Assembly: GCA_015698045.1 (NCBI GenBank)
Contig: BLAL01000338.1
Span: forward strand, 1,116,001 to 1,180,000
Origin: Rhizophagus clarus
Lineage: Eukaryota; Glomeromycota; Glomeromycetes; Glomerales; Glomeraceae
DNA length: 64,000 bases
Direction of reading: 5' to 3'
Position numbers and translations under genes: made by a program. The first letter of the stretch is position 1. Each line of letters begins with the position of its first letter. Positions 12,866 through 23,141 of this stretch are shown one piece after another. The notes below the pieces were generated by a model. That model was not told the DNA's origin. It worked only from the letters and a program-made list of their open reading frames with translations, and did not search any database.

Positions 12866-14535
12866 ATGAGTGCAACTCCTCCCACACCAATATATATATT
12901 TCGTGAACATGAAGATCAGATAAATCATTTGGAATTCTATCAAAACAATACTAAATTAATATCTGGGTAAATTTTTTGACATTTTTATTTTTGATTCAAT
13001 TGATCTTAATCCATAAAAAAAATAGGGATGCTGAAGGGAATATCATAATATGGGACATGAAAATAAAACGTCCCGCATTGAAATTTAAGGCACATAATAA
13101 AGGAATTTTAAAATGTTTAGTCTTAGCTGATAAATTGATAAGGTAAACTTTTTTTTTCTTTGAAATTTTTAGTTTATTAATGGTCTAATTTCTTTGTTGA
13201 AGCCACGGTAGAGATAATTTATTAAAAGTTTGGAAAATTGACCAGAATTCTTTAAGTTTTACTGAAACGGGAGATAAGATTGTAGAAATGAATGATGAAG
13301 ATGAAATTGATGAACAGAAAGATTCTGACGAATTATTACCTAAACTCGAAAAATGTTTGTCAGTAAATTCATTGAATTTTTGTAAATTTGATTATTGCTT
13401 TAAAGGTAATAATATAATTGAATGAAGTTTACTAGAATTAGTATACATTTTTAACAGAGATTTTTTAAAAAGGAGAAAATAATCAAGATATTTTGATCGC
13501 AGTACCAAGTTCAAAAGAATCTACTGCTGTATGTATTAGAGTAATTTCGTATTCTTAGGATAATTTTTGATGTGGTTTTTTTTTAGATTGATATATGGGA
13601 TCTTTCAATTCAACAACAAATTATAACCTTAAAACTTGATATAAAACAAGAAATAGGTATCAGTTTTGTCCAAATACCTTTTTTTTTTTTTGGTTGTTTT
13701 TTTTACTAAGAAAATTTTGTTAAATTATCATAATAAAGGGTATTGCATGGCTATAAAATTTTTTCAACATCCAACAATCAAATCGAAGTTTTTAATTTTA
13801 GCAGTATATGAAAATGGCGGTTTAACCTTATGGACATTAACTTCTAATAAATCAAACAATAATATTAGTAATGAGTTACTTTCTTACAAACAATCATGGA
13901 TTATAAAGGAACATAAGGAAACAGGTCGGTTTTAAGATGATATAGCACACATTTTAAAAAAAAGTTATTAACTTCTTTGAAAACAACATTAACGTTAGCA
14001 TTAGCATTGGATGTTTCAATGAATCGAAAATTTGCAATTTCTACTGCAGGAGACAATAAAATTGTAAAATATATTTTTGATGAAGTAAGTATTTTCAATT
14101 AAAACGAAGTTTCTTTCAATTTTATTAATAATTCATGTTGTGGATTTCTAGGACTTTGAAAAAGAACCTTTAATCAATAATGTCGAAATAAAGTATTCTG
14201 GAATTGCTGATGTTAAAATACGATCTGATTCCAAAATTTTTGCTACTGCTGGATGGGATTCAAAGTATGCATCTAATGCAATTCAATTCATTAATATGGA
14301 TATATTGATTTTATAATTTATTTTATTTATTTATTATAGAATACGTGTTTTTTCTTCAAAGACTATGAAGCCATTAGCAATATTATCATATCATAAAGAA
14401 AGTGTATATTCTTTAGCATTCACTTATATTTTTTCACATGAAAACAATAATTCTTTAATTGAAAATGAAATTCAAGATCATTTTCTAGTAGGTGGTGGAA
14501 AAGATCGTAAGATAAGCTTATGGAAAATTTATTAA
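12866..14535 (+). CDS. WD40 protein, GNB1L / Asa1 type
   Basis: Seven-bladed WD40 propeller protein; family members (yeast Asa1, human GNB1L) act with the Tel2-Tti1-Tti2 chaperone module that matures PIKK kinases. Nine exons in frame: 12866..12966, 13026..13142, 13203..13405, 13473..13528, 13587..13656, 13739..13924, 13999..14084, 14152..14264, 14340..14535; 375 aa, usual for the family. The first blade gives [13 protein letters not shown] and NIIIWDM; the last two give [12 protein letters not shown], then the [10 protein letters not shown] and [11 protein letters not shown] blades. The combination [19 protein letters not shown] is close to the C-terminal signature of GNB1L. The donor of intron 6 is GTCGG, unusual, and its acceptor could be one of two nearby CATTAG sites. 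Identification is from pattern memory. Confidence 0.78.
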
Positions 14536-17500
14536 AAAAACATTTTACAAAATTTCCTTAGTTAAAATATTTATTAGCTAAAATAAATTAGTTAATAAAT
14601 TTACAAAAACAGGAATTGTATTTTTAATTAATAACAGTATTTTTTTTTTACCAATAAATAATATAGTAAATTTTAAATGTATTTAATTTTAATATATTAT
14701 TTAATATTAATTTAAAAAGAATAAAACAAGAAAAATAAAAAAAGTTTTATATTCAATTAACCAGTTTTATATTTAATTATTTTACTAATTTTAATAAAAT
14801 TTTATTTTTTAATTATTAATTTATTAAATGTAATATTTAGCAATTTTATACTATTTATTTTTTTTTTTTTTTTTTTTTTTTTTGGCATTGATAACGCAGA
14901 TTTTATACTATTTATAATTTAATGATAATCATTTAATTAATATTTTTCAAAATTTCAGAAACTTCTTTTATTGATTGATATAATATATTTATTTTAATTA
15001 TTTAATTAAACTTTTATTTTAATATTAATATTTTTATTTATAAATGCCATTTATTAAAATATTAAAAAAAATAATCATAATTCATAAATTTTAATTAGAA
15101 ATCAAAATAAAAAAAAATAATAAATAGGAATTTATATAAAAAAATTAAGTTTAAAAATAAGTAATAAAAGAATAATATGATATGATAATTTAACATAATT
15201 CTAATTCTTATTTTTTCTTAACTTTAGAATTAAATTATACATATAATTATCATTAAAATTATTATAAGTGTTAAATTTTTTATTAATTAATTGTAAGCTT
15301 TTATTAAATTAAAGTATTCTTTTAATATTTTTAAATGTTTTTTCATAAAACTTAATGATAAATTTTGAAGTAATAATATATTTTTTTTTAAATAAAAATA
15401 AAAGTATATTTTTAACAAATAAGAGATTTGGTTGTAAACCTGAGTACATAATTTTACTTTTTACAATTAATCAAATATTTTCAATAAATTAAACTCATAA
15501 ATGGTAATAAAAGATAAAATTAATTTTTCATAAAATTTTTATTTAGAAAAGTTACATCTTTTTTTAACAAAAAAATATTATAATCATACTTAAAATTTTT
15601 ATATATAAAAATTATAAAATATTTCCGTTAGATTAAAAATTCATATAGTGTAAAAGTAATATTACTGCATCTGTTCTAATTTAATATTATACTTTAAATT
15701 GTATCCTTAATTATATTATAATATTTCAGTAATTTGCTTGTAAAATATAATCTTCTAATAGTTTATTCTTATAGAGCTAAACTTTCAAAAAATAGTTGTA
15801 ATTATTTATTTTCATTAATTTTTTATTATTATTGATGGTATACAATTTCATTTTATAAAAGAATTATATATAATTAAATATAAAAATTTTAATAAAAAAT
15901 GTTTATTCAAAAATAAACTATTTAGACTTTTTGTATTTATAATATGATAATTATAATATGCTTGATAAAGCTCTTTCTTTACTACTTTTTACCTTTAATA
16001 GGCCAGAGTTAAATACATTATCTTTATTTTAAAAATATAACCCTTGACTTAAAAGAATATCTCTAATCATAATAATTATATTAATAAAAACTAAACATTT
16101 TAAGCAAGATATATTATAATAACAATCAATAAGAAATTGATAAACTATACTCAATTAAACTTCAATATATTTAGTTTATAAATGGCAAAAAAAAATTCTG
16201 GATGCCCATTAGTAGTTAGTATATATTAACTGAAAAAAAAATTTCGGTTAATGAAACGTATGTTAGTATAAAACATAAGAATAACAGATTATACTAATTA
16301 GACCTTCAGTTTTTTTTTAATTATCATTAAGAATGCCAAGTAATTTAATTTAGGTTAAATACCAGTGATTTGCTAGGCTTTATTAAAGTAATCTCATATA
16401 TAATATATATAACAGATAATATGGAATTAAATTTAAGCGTAACACCCATCACTTAGCTTATTGAAATATTAGAATAAATTGAAGCTTATAAAGTATTAAA
16501 ATATTTAATATTAAAAAAAGTTAAACCGTTGAGATTCTTCTAAAATTACATGATATTTTTAAGGTATTAATACCTTTAATCTTAATAGAAAATTTTCAGA
16601 GAAAGGCGGAGCGAAGCGAGAGGACATGCATCATGAAAAATTTCAGCCACATGGGCAGTACAAGAGTTTGTCTGTCTAAGCCTACCTCAATGAATTTAAT
16701 AAAAAAAAAATATTTTAATTCCGACAGTATTCCGACGTACCGTTTCTCAGTACCATATATTTGTTATGGCTTTGAATTAAATAATTGGTTTATTAAATAA
16801 TATTTATAATATGTAGTCAGTTAAAATAGTTGTTAATAATAAAAAAAAATAATTATTATACAGTATTTATAATATAATTTAATTACAACCTGCGGTAATT
16901 GCAAATTTTTTTTAGATACATTCTATAAAAGGAAGTTATCCCTTTTATGTGAGAAATCTGAAATTGTTTAATTAAAGCAAATGAATATCTTCTTAAAAAA
17001 GTTGATATGCGTAAACTTATACGCAAACTTTGTAAACAGCCTCAACTATTTAAAGAGATGTAAAAAAAGATCAGGAGTTGCTGAATGATCTGATTGTCGT
17101 ATAACAACGGGCTGTAGAACTTTAGATATTTGTTTAAGGGGGTAGCAGGTAGTTAGTGATTGCGCCAACAAACAAAATTGATGCGTGAATATCGATCAAC
17201 GAGCGTCTACCCGATCATCAATCAGGAAGGGGTCTCTGACTCCCCTAAAAGTTTCAAAAAAGAAAAAAAAAGCTGGGGCGTATTTTTTTTTTTTTTTTTT
17301 TTTTTTAAAAATATTTTTTTTTTTATCTAAATTGAGAAAAAATCTATTTATTTTTTTCTGCAAATATATTATAAATAGCTATTTTTGTGTTTGTGTACAT
17401 TATCACCACTAAAATATAACTTAAAATGTCACATTTGCATAAATATTTATATAGTCTAATATTTTTTATTGTCGCACCACGTAAAAAACTTCAATAACAA

Positions 17501-17936
17501 AGTGTGGTATTCTTATTCTTTTCTATATCTTTTTTTTTTCTTTTTATCTACCTAATAATTAACGTCCCTTCTTTTTGTCCATCCCTTAGACTCGACCTTA
17601 CATTTTATACCGTTATTATTTGTAGAGCTCACTAATTTCTCCTATTATAAGCACTAGACTTTGTAAACTTAAAGGTAGGAACCATTTTTTAAGAAAAGTA
17701 TCTTTAGCTACAACAACGTTTTAGTTACACGAGTGTCTTTTGTTAGCAAATGCTCTTTTTAATGAACCTGTGAATGCTTTCATTAACTATGCTTTTTATT
17801 ATTGCAGTGTTAATACGAGAATAGCAAGACTCTATCCCTTCCAATACCAACTTGTTCGACAAAAACAAGTTCTCATAACATAACAGCTTATAATAATTAG
17901 GCTTTTATGTTATATATATATTAATTATCAATAATT
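14536..17936. other. AT-rich gene desert with two less AT-rich islands
   Basis: 3.4 kb without a convincing gene. Most is extremely AT rich, dense in T and A runs (for example 14860-14883). Two patches of more balanced composition stand out: 16600-16690 (with GGCGGAGCGAAGCGAGAGG) and about 17020-17280. Neither gives a recognisable protein; they look like fragments of decayed repeats. The last about 500 bp must hold the promoter of the gene at 17937. No RNA gene was recognised. Confidence 0.5.
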
Positions 17937-20068
17937 ATGTCTTACCGTCAAGACCCTAGAGATCAGTATTACAATAATGCCTACACTAATCAGTATCAAG
18001 GATATGCTGATGGATATCAACAAGAACAATTATCTTCTAATCCACGAATGCAAAATGACGGTTATAGACATCCAATTCGTAACCCTTATTCTACACCAAA
18101 TCCAAATATGAAAGGTATTTGCTTTATTTATATTTTTACTTTATGTATTAAAGAGTGATTGGGATGCTAATGAGATAAGCGAAAAAAAAAAAAAAAAGTT
18201 CAATTTTAAAATCTATTTCATATATTTCTAAAGATTAGATAATATAATGATAGATTTATAATAATTGAAATGTTGAAAGGGGAAATTATAAAACATAACA
18301 AATAATGATTGGTTGGTATACTTTTTAGGTTCATCACGTGGTCGAAAAGCAGATGATGATGACAACGAATCTATAGTTTCTTCCATTTATTCTCAGCCTA
18401 GTGTTGCTGGATTTAGTCCTCCAGATAATAATAATTTGCGTTACTATCAAGAACAATCCTTAGAAACGATAGAACCACGTCATAATGAATATGATTATCA
18501 ATATCCACCTTCTCCTTTTGCTGCTTCTACAAATACACATAATAGTGCGACTGGACTTACAACAGGATCATCTCAACAAAGATTACCATTAATTGATCAG
18601 AACGAAAATAATTATATGACAGATAATATGGGTGAAAACTATTATCAAGATTATTCACAAAATACACAACCACAATATCAAGATTATTCACAAAATACAC
18701 AACCACAATATCAAGACTATTCACAAAATACACAACCACATCATGATGTTTATAATGATTTCAATAATAATTTTCAGAGTGATGAAAAATATAATGATGA
18801 GGAATCACGTAATAATACTCTTACTGGACCCGATGGATCACATGATCCAAATCCATATGCCCTAAATGTCGATAAAGATTTTTCGGGTAATGGAAAAGGA
18901 GCTCGACAGTCAGCGTCCGGTGATCATTATGTAGTAAACCCTAAAAAGGGACGAAAATGTGCTTTTTGTTCAAGAAAAACTTGTGTTATAATAACCTTCA
19001 CTACTTTAGTATTATTAGCAATTGGCATGTATTTTGTGTGGCCACGAATTCCCGTTGTTACATTTTTATCATCATCACAAGCAGCGGGAGATGCAGCAAT
19101 CACGATAACTCCTCCAGTTGTAAAAATACCGATGAATTTGCAATTTCAATTGGATAATAGTGAGAATTGGTTACCTTATAAATTTAATTCATTTCATATT
19201 GATGTGAGAATTTTTTTTTTTTTTTTTTTTTTTAATAGAAATTTAAATCTTTATTATTCATTCATATATCTAACTTCTTTTTATTTTCATTATCATCTAG
19301 GTTCTCGATGTAGTAAATTTTAAAACAATTGTTTCCAGTGATAAAAAAGGTTTTTCAATTCCAGGAAGAGATAAATCAACAGTAACAATTCCTATTTCAA
19401 TTGATTATGAAACTACACAGAATGATCCAATACTTCAAAATTTCATTGGTGCATGTACTCAACCACAGGAACATAGTTTAAAACTTAGAGTTAATATAAA
19501 CATGTTTATAATGGGATTAGATTGGGTTAATAAACCAACAGTATCAATACCAGTTATAGAATTTCCATGTCCATTCAATTTAACACGTCCGCCAACACCA
19601 GATCAAACTGCACCAGCAGATGGAACTAATCCAGGGTCGGCGGCAGCACCAACGGACGGAACTAATCCAGCGCCAGCAGCAACACCAGCACCGACGGATG
19701 GAACTAATCCGGCACCAGCACCAGCACCAGCTCCAGGAGATACACCAGGAGCAGCACCAGCAGCAGCACCAGGAGCAGCACCAGCAGCAGCGCCAGGAGC
19801 AGCACCGGGAGCAGCACCGGGAGATACACCGGGAGCAGCGCCAGCAGCAGCACCAGGAGCAGCACCGGGAGCAGCGCCAGCACCAGCACCAGGAGCAGCA
19901 CCGGCAGCTGTACCAGTAGTAGGACCAGGAGATATACCAGCAGCAGCACCAGGAGCAGCACCGGGAGATACACCGGGAGCAGCACCGGCAGCTGTACCAG
20001 TAGTAGGACCAGGAGATATACCAGCAGCAGCACCAGGAGGAGCAGCACCAGCAGCTGGTGGGCCATAA
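17937..20068 (+). CDS. single-pass membrane protein with LEA2-like domain and Ala/Pro repeat tail
   Basis: Exons 17937..18114, 18329..19203, 19301..20068; 606 aa. Residues 1-275 are a low-complexity, Gln/Asn/Tyr-rich cytosolic region that includes three exact copies of an 11-residue repeat. A basic, Cys-containing stretch (KKGRKCAFCSRK) precedes one transmembrane helix at about 278-298, a type II topology. Residues about 310-445 resemble the LEA2/WHy fold of fungal LEA14-like proteins (LQFQLDNSENWLPY, then the TVTIPISIDYE and LKLRVNINMFI strands). The tail from about 453 is almost entirely Ala, Pro, Gly with Thr/Asp spacers and is probably outside the cell or in a lumen and O-glycosylated. 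The domain call rests on pattern; function is unknown. It could be a wall-associated or stress protein. Confidence 0.75.
18643..18741 (+). repeat. three tandem 33-bp coding repeats (YQDYSQNTQPQ)
   Basis: Three copies of 33 bp at 18643-18675, 18676-18708 and 18709-18741. The first two are identical; the third differs by a synonymous T to C in the GAT/GAC codon and at its last base, where CAA becomes CAT. The near identity implies a recent expansion or ongoing homogenisation. Confidence 0.9.
19606..20065 (+). repeat. GC-rich Ala/Pro/Gly coding minisatellite
   Basis: Degenerate array of GCA-GCA-CCA-GGA type units encoding APAP, AAPGAAPG and PGDTPG blocks. A longer unit (AAPAAVPVVGPGDIPAAAPG) occurs twice, near 19891-19960 and 19975-20040, showing segmental duplication within the tail. 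The opposite strand is also open, but as a Leu/Val string without start context or similarity, which is a shadow. Confidence 0.85.
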
Positions 20069-20610
20069 CCTCTGGCTTTGAATATATATACTATGATGCT
20101 ATATTCTATTTTTATTTATATGTTTTGTTGGGCATTTATTAATAACTTTCCATCATTATTAATTATGTATAATTCTGTGAATTATTCATATCTTTCTTTT
20201 CTCATATTAGTAATAATAGTGTTTTTTATTGCATTTTTATAAAAATTATTTCCTTTGAATTATTTATTAAAAAAGAAATTACATGTAAAAAAAAGGGAAA
20301 TTATTAGAAATTTAAATAATAATAAAAAAATAATAATATAATAATATCAATTTTACTAATACTCTATCTAAATAAAGAAATCTGAATTAAAAACATATTG
20401 GTTATTTGCAGAGTCTTAGGGTCCATCAAAATAATTTTTAAATCTTGTTTTTACAAAAAACTATTACATCACCTCTCCTCCTCCAATCATCAATAAAATG
20501 TGAATTAAAAAATCTTGTGCACTAAATTATTAAATGGAGATATATATATATATATATATATGTCAATTAATACAATAAATAAAAAAAATAAAAAAAAGAA
20601 AAGAGAATGT
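20069..20610. other. convergent intergenic region with (AT)n
   Basis: 540 bp between the 3' ends of the LEA2-like gene and GPI10. Contains a TA dinucleotide run at about 20541-20561 and several A-rich stretches suitable for 3' end formation. No gene seen. Confidence 0.5.
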
Positions 20611-22980
20611 TTAATAACTTGCCTCTCTATAATCTAGTTTTTTGAGAAAATGATTTATATCGGTTACTAAGACTTCAAACATTATCAAATAATTTGGCCA
20701 TTTACGAAGTTTCAAATCAGTAGACGATGACGTTGAATTAATTGGCTCAAAATATGTTTTAAGGAATTCGTGTGGATTAGTATAAAATTGATCAGCTTCA
20801 TCAATATAATTTTCAATATCAATTTCTTTACTAAAGAAAAAAAAAATTTTTTTCTTTTTTTTTTAGAAATTTTTTAAGTATATATAAAAAAACACGTATA
20901 TTACCTACCTAATTAAAGGAGGGTCACAAGTTAAATACCACATGGATAAATTAAAATGTAAATTGCTATAAAAAGGAGTTGAATTACAAGGCATCAAAAA
21001 TCCTATTTCATGAACCTTTCCCGATCTAGCTTCATTTCTCAAATAATTCATAACATCTACAACACCACGCTGATGTACAAAATTCGCATAAAAAGCTAAT
21101 GGTACGTTAGTAATTATCAAAAATATCACAATTATTTTTGATATCTTTTTTTGGTATTTTATAGTAATTTCGCGTAAACAATATCCCGCGCACATGATCA
21201 TAATAGGTAATAACGGATATATAAACCGAAATTCTTTATGACTTAATAAACTATAACCAAATATCATCAATATAATCAACCATATTAATGTTTTAATAGA
21301 TTGATGATGAGGAAATTTTTTATCGGTATAGATATCATATATACCTTTAAGTATGAATGGTAATAATGTGGTTGTGATAAATGGTATACCCTGTGATAAA
21401 TACCAATGCCATGGATGTGAACCGTAAAATAATGAAATTGATTGTATTACATTAACATACAAAAAGTTAATCGGCACAAACACTAGTTCACCATAAAATG
21501 TGTAATCAATTAAGACTATCGTTGAAATTGAAATAATCCTAAAATCGAGAATATGACATTAATAAAGTTATATACCGCTTAGGCCACTCCAAACCAATTC
21601 TTTGTTTAACATAACATAGGGGATCACAATACAGAGATAAAAAACAATACATAAAAAAAAATACATGGCCAGAATTATCGTTAATTTGGCTAAAATTTTG
21701 ATCGAATGATAATTCCGGCCAAGAATTAAAGATTCTCTTAATTCTGGCCTAAATTATATGCATTATTTTATGTAAAAAATCCAAAAAGAGAGGAGGTGGG
21801 TTATGTTAAACGAAAAATTGGATTGGTGTGGCCTTAAATTCCTATTTAAGAACTTACGTGATAAACAGCGTGTTTAAAATAATAGAGGTAAAATGTTCTC
21901 TTGTTTTCAACAATAATTGTATGCCAAGAAATCCCCAAATAATAACATTAGTTGGACGAAGAATACAACAAATTGCTGCTAAAGTTAACGAGATGCGTAA
22001 TGCTCTATATGAATGATATGAAATTATATATAATTAATAATTAGCACATACATGTTATGATAATTATAAAAAAGAAGTTATACTTTATTTGATCATTCCA
22101 ATTCATAAAAGTTAAAAAAGAGGGCCATGGCCAATAATATAATGCTACAGTAGTCAGAACTGTTTCAATGCTATTTGATAACATTCTTATTGAGCAAAAG
22201 AAATTAAACCAAGAAACAATAGAACAGAAGAGCTATTAAATTATAAATAATCACGTCAAATTTATTATATTATTAAGGTCTAATATAAGAAATTAGAATA
22301 TTTTTATAATTTTTCTAATTACATTTTTCCAGAAATCAGAAAGGATACAGTCCAATTGGCGGTTGATTCATTAAATAACTTTTTTGCTAATTTATAAGTA
22401 TATAAATCTCCTATACCTGCAAATACCGCTTGAAAAATTCTTGGAGTATATATCTAATTACAAATTAGTTCATTAAAATAAATCAATAAAAGTATTTCGA
22501 TATCTCAATTGATTATTAAATCAAAGATATTACAAATAAGTTTCCCTCATCGAGGCCGAGAATTGCCAAACTTTTATAAAGCGTCGCGAATAATAAAGGA
22601 TGCGCGATACTTCTTATTTTCTCCTTCCATTCCCAGGTCAGATACCCATATGTAAAAAAAATTATTAAGAAATAATATGATAAAGTTTTTATAAAAGCAA
22701 GAAAATTAAATAAAAGTAGTTTAGGATATCCAAAAACTATATAATGAGCGACTTCAACTGATTGCCAATATTCGTCGGGATTGAAATATGTTTTCGTAAA
22801 TATAGCATTTATTATTCGAAATAAAATCAAATAACTTAATAATCGATTTTGATTATTTAAAATTAAGTTTAATGTTTTCTTTTCTTTTGAATTATTTTCT
22901 TCACTTTTTTCGATAAAATTTTCGTTCTGATCAATTATATTTAACGTGTCAGTTTTTTTACGATAATTTAATTCATTCAT
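20611..22980 (-). CDS. GPI10: GPI mannosyltransferase III (GPI10 / PIG-B)
   Basis: ER multipass enzyme that adds the third mannose to the GPI anchor from dolichol-phosphate-mannose (GT22 family). Exons: complement(22730..22980, 22534..22651, 22349..22453, about 22092..22232, about 21857..22010, then about 20905..21532 and the last exon ending with TAA at 20611). Diagnostic blocks are FNPDEYWQSVEVAH with the GT22 luminal D-E pair, YGYLTWEWKEKIRS, SIETVLTTVALYYWPW, FYGSHPWHWYLSQGIP and HKEFRFIYPLLPI. Two introns look minor-type: intron 1 (22652..22729) is AT-AC, and intron 3 (22233..22348) starts GTATCCTTT. Intron 5 carries a MITE. The gene is head to head with AP-1 mu (161 bp apart). Confidence 0.9.
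21579..21836. mobile_element. PIF/Harbinger (Tourist)-like MITE in GPI10 intron 5
   Basis: A 252-bp element (21582..21833) flanked by TTA on both sides. Its ends are inverted repeats of about 36 bp: the left begins GGCCACTCCAAACCAATT and the right, reverse complemented, begins GGCCACACCAATCCAATT; both continue to GTTTAACATAAC. TTA target duplications and GGCC-starting ends are the hallmark of PIF/Harbinger Tourist-like MITEs such as mPing. The interior contains a second nested inverted repeat, GGCC(A/G)GAATTA with its complement. There is no coding capacity, so movement would need a transposase elsewhere. The element makes this intron about four times longer than its neighbours. Confidence 0.85.
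22233..22348 (-). other. candidate U12-type GT-AG intron (GPI10 intron 3)
   Basis: The donor reads GTATCCTTT, matching the minor 5' splice-site consensus at every position. Splicing joins ANWT to LFCSIVSWFNFF in frame. The 3' half lacks a good minor branch site close to the acceptor; the best, GACCTTAAT, is about 44 nt away. Class is therefore less sure than for intron 1. Confidence 0.55.
22652..22729 (-). other. candidate U12-type AT-AC intron (GPI10 intron 1)
   Basis: On the minus strand the intron starts ATATCCTAAA and ends TTTTTTTTAC. A branch-like TTTCTTAAT (consensus TTCCTTRAC) lies 13-14 nt from the end. It is 78 nt with no in-frame stop and no AG acceptor at the position the protein needs. 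Removal joins VFG to YGYLTWEW exactly as in PIG-B proteins; retention would insert 26 hydrophobic residues into a conserved block. Confidence 0.8.
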
Positions 22981-23141
22981 GTTTAAAAATTTTTATGAAT
23001 ATCACTGATAAAAAATTTTAAAAATAATTTTTGGTGTCACAAGATATCAATAATCATAATTGTGAATTGTGATATTTCAACTTTTTCAAAAAGTTCTCGG
23101 AAAATCAGATTTTTTGCGTTTTTAAAAAAATTATATTAAAG

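Noticed and set aside
19704..20066. Long minus-strand ORF over the Ala/Pro repeat, reading as Leu/Val strings
   Set aside because: It is the reverse complement of a coding minisatellite; such repeats are open on several frames. No start context or similarity.
22652..22729. Reading the GPI10 insertion as an extra transmembrane helix
   Set aside because: Open in frame and hydrophobic, but it splits a conserved block and has both AT-AC ends and a branch site; intron is the better explanation.
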